64,000 nt of DNA from Terripilifer sp031921685 (GTDB lineage Bacteria > Pseudomonadota > Alphaproteobacteria > Rhizobiales > Beijerinckiaceae), in assembly GCF_031921685.1 (NCBI RefSeq), contig NZ_JAPDHU010000003.1, forward strand, positions 806,001 to 870,000. The letters run 5' to 3'. Below are positions 33,035-44,800 of the stretch, piece after piece (position 1 is the first letter of the stretch; every line of letters begins with the position of its first letter). Both the position numbers and the translations under genes were made by a program. The notes beneath the pieces are model-generated. The model was not told the DNA's origin. It saw only the letters and a program-made list of their open reading frames with translations, and ran no database searches.

Positions 33035-34090
33035 TTATTTGACCCGCGCGACCTTCGTGGCTTCCGCCGGGATCGCCTTGGTTTTCTCGATGATGTCGGG
33101 TGGTGTCTCGAACAATTCGGCGATGAGGCGCTGCACCTCCACCCCGCTCGATGGCGTCAGCTTGATGTCGGACTTCGCCGCCTCAGCGAGAAGTTCAGGA
33201 TCGCGCACGGTTTCATCGAAAGCCTTGCGCAAAGCGGCGACCCGATCACCGGGCACATCCGGCGTGGTCGCGAACGGCCGGCCGTAGGAATTGTCCGCCG
33301 ACATGAATTTCAGGATCATGCGGGCTTCGTCATTGGTGGCGAGATCGGCAAGCAAGGGAACGCCGGATAGCTCCGGGCTCGGCACCCGGCGCACCTGAAT
33401 GAGAATATTGATTTTCTTGTCCGCCAGCCAATCGGGCTTCGTGCTGGCCCAGGCCGACCAGGCCTGACACGCCCGCGCGCTCACCTCGCCGCGCTCCATG
33501 GCCAGATTGACTTCATTGCCGCCGGGATAGCCGGAGATGATCTTGAACTTGGTGCCCAGCAACGCATTCATCAGCAGCGGATAATAGACGCAATTGGTGA
33601 ATGTGCCCGGCGCCCCCACCGTGACCTCGCGTGTCTTCAAATCCGCGAAGGTTTTGACACCGGAGGCCGCCCACGAGACGATCGTGTTGGATTCATCGCT
33701 CGTATTCCCGATCCAGATGAATTTGCTGGCATCGAACTGCACGCCCTGCCCACCGAGCAATTGATGCGTCGGCATGCTCTGCATCACGGCATGGATCACC
33801 GTGCCGTCGCGCGGCGCGATATTGTAAAGTCAGTTCGCTGCCTGCAGACCGACGGCCCCCGGCATGTTGCGCGGCAGGACGGTCGGATGACCGGGAATAT
33901 ATTTGCCCATGTAGCGCGCGATCAGCCGCGCCCGCGCATCAACATCGCCGCCGACGCTCGCCGGCACGAGCATCGTCACCGTCTTGCCTGCGTAGAATTC
34001 GGAAACGGAAGCGGCCTTGGCCGCATGCGGCAGAACGAACGACAAAGCGCTTAGGGCGAACAAACTTAACCGTGTCCAAAACGGCTGCAT
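33035..34090 (-). pseudogene. TctC-family solute-binding protein broken by an in-frame TGA
   Basis: Reading leftward from the ATG at 34090 (GGGAGGGAAG upstream) there is a signal peptide and a TctC start (FYAGKTVTMLVPASVGGDVD), up to AVGLQAAN. The next codon at 33832-33830 is TGA. Beyond it the same frame continues LYNIAPRDGTVIHAVMQSMP and then a complete TctC C-terminal lobe to 33035. Family members usually have a Trp or Tyr at the stop position, so a TGG-to-TGA change is likely. The TctC fold needs both lobes, so the gene is probably dead unless the stop is read through. Confidence 0.88.
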
Positions 34091-34206
34091 CGCGATCTTC
34101 CCTCCCCAGGGTTTTTATGGCTCCGGCCCCATGTTCTCCCGGCCGAATGCGCAGCGATGCTAACCGCTTTTCACACCACCAGCCCAATATGAAAATGTCG
34201 GAAAGG

Positions 34207-34229
34207 CATAGGCATTGGTTATGCCTATG
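34207..34229 (-). terminator. Hairpin after mtgA
   Basis: CATAGGCAT and ATGCCTATG form a 9-bp stem with a 5-base loop, beginning 6 bp past the mtgA stop. No strong T-tract follows on the minus strand. Confidence 0.5.
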
Positions 34230-34234
34230 AGGGC

Positions 34235-34942
34235 CTATCTCACGCAGTCGACATAATCGCCGCTCTGGGCGATCCGCCGTTCGATCAAGGCCGCGAGGCG
34301 ATTGAGGACGGCACTGGGCCTGGCGGGATTCCGCGCGATAGGATTGGGCAGCGCAACCGCCAGCAACGCGGCCTGGCGACGTGTCAGCTCACGCGCCGAG
34401 CGGCCGAAATGGTGTTGCGCCGCGGCCTCGGCGCCATAGATGCCAGGCCCCCATTCAGCGATGTTGAGATAGATCTCCAACAATCGCTTCTTCGGCAGGA
34501 CGGCATCGAGCCAAAGCGCCAGCGGCGCCTCCAGCGCTTTGCGGACGAACGACCGGCCAGGCCACAGATAAAGGTTCTTGGCCGCCTGCATGGGAATGGT
34601 CGAGGCGCCGCGCGTCGTCCGGCCATCCATGGTCTTGTCGATCACCGTTTTCAGCCCGGCGAAATCGATCCCATGATGGCTGCAGAACTGTCCGTCCTCG
34701 GACATGATGACGCCGGCACGCAGCACTGGCGCCACCTGATCGATGGGAAGCCACTGACGCTGATAGCCGCGCCCGGTCACCAGATCGGCCAGCATCAGCG
34801 TCGACACCGGGCGCATCTGCGGAATGACGTAAACGACCGTCAGAACCAAGGGCAGAAGCGCGATCAGCAGGCCAAAGAGAACCAGCCGGCGCAGCCACAG
34901 CCCGAAGCCGCCTCGCTTGGTTCCACGCTGGCGTGCTGGCAT
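34235..34942 (-). CDS. mtgA: Monofunctional biosynthetic peptidoglycan transglycosylase
   Basis: 235 residues, the usual MtgA length. A single N-terminal membrane anchor (LVLFGLLIALLPLVLTVVYV) is followed by one GT51 domain: MSEDGQFCSHHGIDF with the catalytic Glu, GASTIPMQAAKNLYLWPGRS, KRLLEIYLNIAEWGPGIYGA and RRQAALLAVALPNP. No transpeptidase domain. It polymerises lipid II into glycan strands in the periplasm. Confidence 0.95.
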   Translation of the reverse strand: MPARQRGTKRGGFGLWLRRLVLFGLLIALLPLVLTVVYVIPQMRPVSTLMLADLVTGRGYQRQWLPIDQVAPVLRAGVIMSEDGQFCSHHGIDFAGLKTVIDKTMDGRTTRGASTIPMQAAKNLYLWPGRSFVRKALEAPLALWLDAVLPKKRLLEIYLNIAEWGPGIYGAEAAAQHHFGRSARELTRRQAALLAVALPNPIARNPARPSAVLNRLAALIERRIAQSGDYVDCVR

Positions 34943-35049
34943 CGCTGGTTCCGCTGCGTTCCCGCTGTTTCCCTAATCGGCATAAAGACAGCGAACGGAT
35001 GAGGCAATCGCGGTGGGCGTGTCACGCTGCGCCCGCCCCGCGAAGCCGA

Positions 35050-35406
35050 TTATCGCGTGCGCTGTTGTTGCTGCTGTTGCGGCGGCTGCCGTGGCGCCAG
35101 CGGATCCGGCGGGTTCAACTGCCGCGGCTGATAGTTCGTGCGCACCAGCTTGCCGTTCTTCCCCAGAAGAACGAACAGGCGATTGCCGGTGTCGTCTTGC
35201 ACGCCATAAATATCCTGCGCCGTCTCACCAAAGCCGGTCGACGATTGCGACATCAGCTTGCAGCCCAAGGTGCGCTGAATGCTGTCCAAAGTGGCACCCG
35301 GCCGAAGCTGCGCAGCTTTCTCTTTGCTGATGAGACAAGGCGTTTGGGCCTGAGCAACCGACGCTCCCACGAGCGTCAAAAGCAAAGCTGGAAAGAACGT
35401 TTTCAT
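35050..35406 (-). CDS. Small exported protein with polyglutamine-rich tail
   Basis: 118 residues. Signal peptide KTFFPALLLTLVGASVAQAQ, then a domain with two Cys (PCLIS, LGCKL), LRPGATLDSIQRTLGCKL and a beta-hairpin (NRLFVLLGKNGKLV). The G-x-T-x-x-x-I-x-x-x-L-G pattern recalls the BamE/OmlA fold, a weak resemblance. The tail is Pro/Gln rich (RQPPQQQQQQRTR). The ATG at 35406 follows GTGAGGAAA. Function unknown. Confidence 0.75.
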   Translation of the reverse strand: MKTFFPALLLTLVGASVAQAQTPCLISKEKAAQLRPGATLDSIQRTLGCKLMSQSSTGFGETAQDIYGVQDDTGNRLFVLLGKNGKLVRTNYQPRQLNPPDPLAPRQPPQQQQQQRTR

Positions 35407-35580
35407 TTTCCTCACAATCCAATTCTGATCGTGTCGTTTCCCGTCCGACCCCGCGCGCATAGGACAACGGGGCTCGAAGCGAATCCGCTTCATAGGACAT
35501 AACACATGAACAGAAGATGAGAGCGCGTAGCGCGGTGCATTTGCGCACAGACCAATAAAATATATAGCTATTTCATAGTC

Positions 35581-35769
35581 TTAAATGATCTCGAATCCGC
35601 GATCGGGTTTCACCCGCGTCTTTTTGACTTGGCTTTTTCCATGGGTCAGTTGCCGACGGGCCGAATGGGTTTTGACGATCAGCCTTGGCAGTTCGGCTTG
35701 GGGAACATAGTTCCTGACGACATACGAACGAACCAGAGTTACGGCCACCCGCAGCAACCTCTCTTTCAT
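35581..35769 (-). pseudogene. MucR/Ros-type regulator remnant or short paralogue
   Basis: 62 residues. VTLVRSYVVRNYVPQAELPR followed by LIVKTHSA corresponds to the N-terminal helix region of MucR/Ros proteins (consensus IVxxYVxxNxVPxxELPxLI). Full MucR proteins are about 140 residues with a C2H2 zinc finger; here the frame ends after a basic tail (SQVKKTRVKPDRGFEII) and no finger follows. It may be a truncated copy or a short protein able to form mixed oligomers. Direct repeats lie just upstream. Confidence 0.6.
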
Positions 35770-35781
35770 TCAAGTCCATGA

Positions 35782-35815
35782 CTCGTGCAAATCCGGGCCT
35801 CGTGCAAATCCAAGC
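35782..35815. repeat. 17-bp direct repeats upstream of the MucR-like gene
   Basis: CTCGTGCAAATCC occurs at 35782-35794 and again at 35799-35811 (period 17), with a degenerate third start (CTCATG) following. It lies 13-46 bp before the MucR-like ATG. Confidence 0.75.
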
Positions 35816-35882
35816 CTCATGAATGACGAGCGCCTGTCTGCGCTCGTCCAGCAGTTCCGATGCAAAGCGCATCGCCCGCGTT

Positions 35883-38800
35883 CTACCACTGATAGCGAAC
35901 CCCGCCCTTGCCGGCATAGCTGTTGCCGCGGCCAGAGAACTCGCCCTCGAAAGTGGCCATGATCGACCAGCCGCTCGGCCATTTCATCTCGGCCCCTGCC
36001 GAGACGAGCGCGGCGTTGCGCGCCTGCGCCGCGCCATTGACCACGAAGCTCGACGCGGGAAGGTTGAGGAAGGCGGCCGAAAGCGAGCGGTTCGGATTGA
36101 AATTATGCGCCCAGGCGAGGCGACCACGCAGCCACAAAGTGGCGGCACCGACATCGATCGCCGTATCGCCGCGAACACCCAATTCCGTCCGCCAGGCGGT
36201 GACATTCTTCGACGCATAGTTGAGCGCGAAGAGGCCCGGACCGGTGATGGCCTGCTCACTGTAATTAGGCAGAGCGATATTGGTGAACTGGCCGGCCGCA
36301 TAGGGCGTCAAGCCGCCAAATGGCGAGGCAATGCGATAGCCAGTTTCGAGCCGGCCAGAGAAGCTGTGAGCGCTGAAGCGCGCCCGCAGCTGGTCGAACA
36401 TCACGCGCCGGTCGGTGGTCACATCCTGCCAGCCGTAAGCGAGCGAGCCTGCCGCATAGAGAGCGCCAAAGGTCTGGCGGCCATAGAGACCTGCCTGGAA
36501 GACATTTGACGAACCACTGCCGAGGCCGTTGGCGAGATGATAGCTGGTGCCGCCGCCGCCCAAGGCAAAGCCCACGACCGTATCAGGCGAGACATGATAG
36601 TCGGCGCCAGCCGCCATGCCATAGATGCCGCCGGTGTAGGTGTTGGATCCGACGAAGGCATTGCCGCGTGTCGTCTGCGTGCCACCATAGCCGGCCGCCC
36701 AAATGCTCCAGCGCGGCTGCATGGCGACCATGATCGGCTGCGCGCCGCGCGGCAGTCCCGTGTAGGACATCGGCAGCATGGCGGTGGCACGGCCGCTGGC
36801 ATAAGGATCGGTCATCAGGTTGAGGAAGCGATCCATGATGGCGAACGTGCTCTGCTGCACGCCCGTGGCGGATTCACCCGAAGCCTGCGTCAGACCGCCC
36901 GGCCCCAGCGCGCCGAATACCAAGGGAATGCCGCCGGCAAAGTTGAAGGAATTCACCAGCCCCTGGGCGACCCGGGCCTGGTTCACCGTCAGGCCACCGC
37001 CAAAGCTCGGTGCGGTTGGCGGCGTATAGCTCAACGTCAGGTCGAGATAGGCATTGTTGGTGTCGTAACTCAGCGCCGACGAGAAATTCGTCGGCAGATT
37101 GGTGTTGACCGGCCCCGAGAACGTGCCGTTCACGCCGCCGGCTGCATTGAGCACGGTATAGCGCTTGTTCACATAGGAGCCCGGATCGTACATCGCCGCG
37201 AGCGAGGCGCCGTTCAAGGTAGCGGTGCCCGAGACATTGACGCGATCGGCGTTCGAGGGCGAGACCTCCACCCGATAGGTCGATCCGGCCATGAAGGTCA
37301 GATCGCCCTGTACGGTGAGGAGGCCGATGGAATTGCCCGGCGACAAGGTGCCGCCGGCATTGATGACCGTGTTGCCGACCGTGCCGTTGCCCGCCAAAGT
37401 GGCGCCGCTGTTGACGGTCAGCCGCGAAGACGAAGCGATCGAACCGTTCACCGACAGCGTGCCGTCATCGACCTTGGTTTCGCCGGTGTAGGTATTGATC
37501 CCCGACAGGGTCAGCTTGCCGGTACCGACCTTGATCAGCGAGGCGCCGGTGTAGCCGCCCGTGCCGCCATCGGCGATCACGCCGGAGACCTCGGTCGACA
37601 GATTGTTGGCACCAACCGTCAGCTCCTTGCCGCCGAGATAGAACGTGCCGTTACCGGCGATCGACCCGGCGGTGAGCTTGTTGTCGCTGTTCGGGCCGGT
37701 CGTCATCGAGAGGTCGAAGACGGCGCTGGCGCCATTGTTGATCAACTGTGCTTTGTCAGGCGTCGAATTGCCATCGAACAGCACATTGCCGCTGTTGATG
37801 ATGATAGCACTGCCGCCCGTCGCATCGGTATCGAACTGCAGCTGGCTGGTATTGATGATGGTCGCGCTGCCGGCCGCGGCCTGCGAGGTCATCCACATAA
37901 AGCCATTGTTGGTGATGGTGGCGCCACCCGCCGTGCTGGAACCATGGAATTCGAGCTTATGAGCATTCGTGATGATCGCATTACCAGCCGTGGCCTGGTC
38001 GACGAATACGAAATTCCCGCTGTTGGTGATGGTTGCGCTGCCGGCCGTCGCCGTGTTGGCTATCCGCAATGACCCGCCGCCGTTATTGGCGATGGTGGCG
38101 TTGCCGGCAGTAGAGCTGTCGATGAACGAGAGCGAGCCCTGGTTCGTGATCGTCGCGCTGCCGGCGCTGGCGGTTTGCGCGAAGGATATGACGCCATCGC
38201 TGCTGATGATAGCGCTTCCGGCCGTGCTGCTGCCCGAGAAATCAATCCGGCCCCCAGCCGTATTGGCGATCGTTGCATGGCCGGCGGAACTGCTGCCGTC
38301 AAAAGTGAAATACTTGTTATTGGTGATATTCGCCGTGCCCGCGGTGGCATTGTCGAAGAACTGCAGCGTACTGTCGTTGGTGATGGTGGCGTTAGCCGCC
38401 GAACTGCTGTCGAGGAAGGCGAGCGGGACGGGAATGAAGGTGTTGGGGTCACCGTTTTGGATGATCGCGTTTCCAGCGGTGCTGGTGTTGCTGAACACCA
38501 TCGGGCCCCGGTTGTTGATCCGGGCGTCGCCAGCCGTGCTCGCGTCCTTGAAATCCACCGTGTAGGTATTGACGATCGCCGCGCTCCCGGCCGAGCTGCT
38601 GTCGAAGAAGGACAGAGCGCCGGCGTTCGCGATATGGGCACTGCTGGCGCTCGTGGCGTTGCGGAAATTCGTGGCGCCGTTGTTTGCAATATTGGTGACG
38701 CCGCTCATGTCGGCGTTGAAAACCTCGAACGTTCCACCGACCCCAACCGTGACGGCCCCGACGACAGAGCCTCTGAGGCCGGCATTGCCGATCTGCAAAG

Positions 38801-41800
38801 TGCCGGCGTTGATCGCCGTCCCGCCCGTATAGGTGTTGGCACCCGTCAGGATGAGCGTGCCGGCACCGGCCTTGGTCAGGCTGGTGCCGTTCCAGCCCGT
38901 CGCCGGATTGGCCGCCTGATCGGTGAGCGCCACGCCAATCGTGAACGTATCGGTCGGATTGGTCAGCGTGTACGTGCCGTGAGCCAGACTGTTACCCGCG
39001 AACCAGCTCAGGTTGTAGCTCGCCAGATATTGCAGATTGTCGGCCGATTTGCGGGTCGACACGGTGAGATAATCCACCGTGCCGTTGAAGCCGCCGATGG
39101 TAACCGGGGCGAAGTCGCCAGTGATCCCCGAGCGGGTGTCGATCAGCACCTTATCGAGCTGGCTCGCATCGCTGATACCGCTGATGTTGAAGCCAACATT
39201 ATTGCCAACCAGCACGCGATCGGCTGAGAGCGCGGGGCTGTTGATGCCAGCGGAGATGGACAGGCCTGTATTATCGGCAAAGGTCACGTCCTGCCCGACA
39301 TTCAGGGTGGCCGGCGATTCGATCGCCAGCATGCCGCCATTGACCTTCACATTGCCGGCAAGATTGTTGCTGCCCCCCGCACTGCCATCGCCGAACTGCA
39401 GCCGGCCGTTGGAAATGATGGTGTCGCCGCTATAGCTGTTCGAACCGGTCAGAACCGTCGTGCCGGCGCCGGTCTGCTGCACCTGGCCGGTGCCCGAGAT
39501 GCTGCCCGCAAGGGTGAGCGTGCCGGTCCGGTTGAAGGCAAGCACGCTGTTGTTGATGACGTCGCCGGCGATCGAGCCGGTGCCGCCGCCATTGCCGATC
39601 TGCAGGGTGCCGTCGTTGATCGTCGTATTGCCGCTATAGCTATTGTTCCCCGATAGGATCATCGTGCCAGTACCGGTCTTGACCAGTGAACCGCCGGCGC
39701 CCGAAATCACACCGCTCACTTCCGTCGAGCTATTGTTGGAGCCCACCGTCAGTTCATTGGCGCCCAGATCGTAGTTGCCCGCGCCGGCGATCGAACCGGC
39801 GCTGATCTTGCCGTCCCCGGCCGCGCCCACCGTAGTGGCGAAATTGACCGTTCCACCCGCATTATTGACAAAGACGGCATTCCCCCCGGTGCTGTTGCCG
39901 TAAAAATTCACAGTCGCATCGTTGGTGATGGTGGCATTGCCAGCTGTCGTCGTGTCGTTGAAGAGCACAATGCCGGTGTTGGAGATATCGGCATTGCCAG
40001 CCGTGCTGGCGTTGCTGAAGGTCAAAGTCGCGGCGCTCGAGCTATTGGTGATGCTGGCATGGGCCGCCGTACTGGTGTCTTTGAAAAGCAGGTTGGAATT
40101 ATTTGTGATGGCGGCGGTGCCGGCCGTGCTGGTATCGAGGAAAGACAGCGTGCCGTTGTTCGTGACCCCGATGCCGCCAGCGCTGTTATTATTGCGGAAG
40201 TTTGTAGCGCCCCCGTTCAAAATGCCGGTGATGCCGCTCAGATCGGCGTTGACGATGTCGAAGGTTCCGTTGGAACCGACGGTCACATTCCCCAGAATAC
40301 CGCCAACGCGCGCGCCGCTCCCAAGCTGCAAAGTACCGCCGTTGACCGTCGTGCCGCCGGTATAGGTATTGATCTCCGATAGCGTCAGCGTACCTGTGCC
40401 GACCTTGACCAGCGAGCCACCTGCGCCCGAGATGACGCCGCTCACCTCGGTCGAGAGATTGGTCGAACCGACGGTCAGCTCGTTGGCCCCGAGGATGAAG
40501 CGGCCATCGCCGTCGATCGAACCGGCGCTCAGCTTGTTGTCGTTGCTCGGACCCGTGCTGTTGGAGAAATCGATACTCGCACTGGCCCCCGTGTTGATCA
40601 GCTGTGCATTGCCGCCAGTCGACTGACCCATGAAGGTGACGGAGCTGCCGTTGCTGATGCGAGCATTGCCAGCCGAACTGGTCCCCAGAAAAACCAGATT
40701 CAAGTTATTGGTGATATCGGCGGTGCCTGCCGTGGCCGTGCCGGAGAAGTCGACATATTCGTTATTGATAATACGAGCGTCGCTGGCCGAGCTGCTGTCG
40801 CCGAAATAAACACTAAAAGTATTGGTGATGGTCGCACCGGAGGCGACGCTGTTGTCAGCGAACGACAACCGACCGCTATTGGTGATGGTGGCGCCGTTCG
40901 TCGCGCTGTTATCGGCGAACGACATGATGTTGTTGTTCGTAATATTGGCCGGGCCGGCGGCACTATCGTTACGAAAATTCAGATGGCCGTCGTTGGTGAT
41001 TGTGGCGCTGCCGGCCGTACTGGCGTCATAGAAGAATATGCGACCGGGATTGGTGATGCTGGCCGTGTCGGCCGTACTAGCGCCGTTAAACGAGAGACTG
41101 CCATCGTTGTTGATGGTGGCGGCACCGGCCTTGCTGGCGTTGTTGAACGACAGATTGCCGTTGCTGCTGTTGTTGATGGTTGCGAAGCCTGCCGTGCTGT
41201 CATCGAAGAACGACACGTTGCCGCTGTTGCCGATAGTCGCGGAACCAGCCGAGCTGGTGCCATAGAAAGACAGGCGATTGCTGTTGGTGATGTTCGCGCC
41301 ACTGGCGCTGCTGTCATTGCGGAAATTCGTGGTCCCCACATTCAGAATGTCGGTGACCCCGCTCATATCCGCATTGAAGACCTCCAATATGCCGCTCGGA
41401 TAAGTATCGATGCGCCCCACGACGGAGCCCTGGTTGCCGGCATCGCCGATCTGCAAGGTGCCGTCATTGACCGACGTGCCGCCGCTATAAGTGTTGCGCG
41501 CGGTCAGGATCAGCGTGCCGGCGCCGGCCTTGATCAGGTTCCTGCCGCCCCAGCCCGTCGCGGGATTCGCCGCCTGATCGGTCAACGCCGTGCCGACCGT
41601 GAACGTGTCGGTGGCATTGGTCAGCGTGAACGTGCCGTGGGCGAGATTGTTGCCGGCAAACCAGCTCAGGCCATAGCTGGCGAGATATTGCAGATTGTCC
41701 GCCGATTTGCGCGTGGACACGGTGAGATAGTCCACCGAGCCAGTGAAACCGCCGACACTGACACTGGCGAAATCGCCGCTGATCCCGGTGTTGGTGTTGA

Positions 41801-44800
41801 TCAGCACCTTGTCGAGCTGGCTCGCATTGCTGATGCCGCTGAGGTTGAAGGAGACGCCATCGCCGATCGCGACATGATCGGCGGAGAGCGCCGGACTGTT
41901 CGCGCCAGCGACGATAGATAGCGCGGTGCCGTCGGCGAAGGTCACATTCTGCGCGACCTTCAGGGTTGCCGGCGTGTAGATCGCCAACATACCGGTGTCC
42001 ACGATCAGGTTGCCGCCGATGACGTTGCTGCCACCCACGCTGCCATCACCGAACTGCAACCGGCCACCATAGATGAAGGTGTCGCCGCTATAGCTGTTGG
42101 TGCCGGTGAGGATCGTCGCGCCCGTGCCCGTCTGATAAAGCGCACCGCTACCGGAGATATCGCCGGCGAACGTGTAAGCATCGCTGCGGTTGAAGGTGAG
42201 CGAGGCATTGTTGACGATATTGCCGAGGACCGAGCCGCTCGTCCCGCCATTGCCGATCTGCAGCATGCCATCGTTGATCGTCGTACCGCCGGTATAGGTA
42301 TTATCGCCCGACAGTGTCAGCCGCCCGCCGCCGACTTTGACCAGCGAACCACCCACGCCCGAGATGACACCGCTCACCTCGGTCGCGCGATTGTTTCCGC
42401 CGACCGTCAGCTCGTTGTCGCCCAGGATGAATTGGCCGTTGCCGGCGATCGAGCCGGCGCTGAGCTTGTGGTCGTTGTTCGGGCCCGTACTGCCGGAAAA
42501 ATCCATCCGCGCGGCAAGGCCGGAGTTGATCAACTGCGCATTGCCGCCGGTCGCGTTCTGATTGAAAGCGAGCGTGCCGCCGTTGCGGATTATGGCGCTG
42601 CCAGCCGAGCTGGTGTTGGAGAAATATATCTGCTGGTTGTTGTAAATGGTGGCGGTGCCAGCGGTGCTGCTGTCGAAGAACTGCAAGGAGTTATTATTGT
42701 AAATCGTAGCACTACCGGCTGAGGCGGTATTGTTGAAGTAAAGCTCGACATTATTGGTGATCCGGGCGCCTCCGGCGGTGCTACCGTCCTTGAAATAGAG
42801 CTTGTTGTTATTGGAGATTTCGGCGCCGGCCGCCGTGCTCGTGCCGCGGAATTCGATCGTTCCGACGGAATGGTTCGTGATCGTGGCGGTTCCCGCCGTG
42901 CTGCTATCTTCAAAATAAAGAAAAGCGGGCGGATTCGTGCTGTCGGTGCTGTTCGTGATTCTGGCGGTATCGGCCGTACTGGTGCCGTAAAAAGATATGG
43001 TGCCATCATTGCCGATGGTGGCATTGCCGGCCTTACTGCCATCGTTGAATGCCAAAGTTCCAGCATTCGTGATGGTCGCGTTATTGGCCGATGAGTTCCC
43101 CCAGAACCCGATGGTTCCACCGCTTTTGTTGTCGAGGGTGGCCATGCCGGCCGTGCTGTTATCGACGAAATTCACGCCGTAGTAGTTGATGATATTCGCG
43201 AAGCCGGCGGTGCTGCTGTCCTTGAAAGTGATATTGGTATAGTTGGTGATATTGGCGGCGCCCGCCGAACTGGAGTTGTTGAACTCTATGCTGGCAGTGC
43301 CGACATCGTTGACGACGATGGCATTCCCCAACGTGCTGTTCTGATAGAGATACATCCGGTTTTTGTTGGTGATATGGGCGTTGCCGCCGGTACTCGTGTT
43401 GAAGAACGACAGAGCAAAATTGTTGTTAAGGTAGGCGCTGCCTGCCGTGGCACTATCGACAAAGCTCATAATGCCGCCATTGGTGATGGTGGCGGCGCCA
43501 GCGGTGCTGGTGTCATTGAAATACAACCCACCATTATGGTTGATGGTGGACGTATCAGCCGTGCTGTTGCCATAAAAATAGATAGAGCCGCCACTCGTGA
43601 TGGTGGCGCTGCTCGCGCTCGTCCCCGTCCGGAAGAACAGAAAACCATTGTTGGAAATATTCGTGATGCCGCTGGTGTCGGCATTGACGATATCGAGCGT
43701 CCGTTGCGTGCCAACGCCCACGGTAACAGCGCCCACGATCTTGCCGGCGGTGCTTATAGTGCCTAGCTGCAAGGTCCCGTTGTCGATCGTCGTGCCGCCG
43801 GTATAGGTATTGGTGCCTGTCAGGATCATCGTGCCGGTGCCGGTCTTGACCAGCGAACCGCCGACGCCCGAAATGACGCCGCTCACCTCGGTCGAGCGGT
43901 TGTTCGCGCCAACCGTCAGTTCGGTGGCGCCAAGGAAGAATTGGCCGCCGCCCTCGATCGAACCGGCGGAGAGCTTGCTGTCGCTGTTGGGGCCCGCGCT
44001 GTTGGAAAAATTAAACACCGCGCTTGAACTGCTATTGATCAGCCGCGCATTGCCGCCGGTCGTCTTCTGCCCAAAGCCGACCGTGTCGTTGTTGATGATC
44101 GCGGCATTCCCAGCAGTGCTGTTGTCCGAAAAGTACAAAAACCTGTTGTTGGTGATGGTGGCGGTGCCGGCCGTACTGTTGTCGAAGAACTCCGTATATT
44201 CATTGGTGGTAATCGTGGCGCTGCCGGCGGTGCTAGTGCCGCGGAAGTAAAGCCCGAAATCATTGGTGATCTGGGCCGTACCGGCCGTGCTGCTATCCCG
44301 GAAATCGACCCGACCGTTGGTATTGTTGATGATGGTCGCGGCATCAGCCGAACTGGTGTTGTAGAAATACACATTGCTGGTATTGGTGATCGTTGCCGTT
44401 CCAGCCGTACTGGTGTCGTTAAAAGTCAGCGTGCCGCTGCCGACGTTGGAGATTTGAGCGGCGCCAGCGGTACTGGCATTATTGAAGCTTAGATCGTTGT
44501 TGTTGGTAATCGTGGCAGCATCGGCCGTGCTGGTGTTGTTGAAATTGAGTTGTGCGCTGTTGGTAAGTCTGGCACTGCCAGCCCGACTGGCACCCGCGAA
44601 GTTTAGAGTTGCGTAATTCGTGATGGTCGCAGTGCCAGCCGTGCTGGTGTCGTCGAAAGATGTGCTGGCCGAATTCTCGATGAGAGCGCTGCCGGCGGTG
44701 CTTGCGTCGACGAAAACCAGAGTCACGAGATTGGTGATATTGGCAGCGCCGGCTGTGCTGGTGTCGTGAAAGGCCAGCAGACCACGATTTTCGATAAGGG

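Noticed and set aside
33830..33832. TGA as selenocysteine codon in the TctC gene
   Set aside because: TctC proteins are not selenoproteins, the position is normally aromatic, and no SECIS-like hairpin is evident just after the codon.
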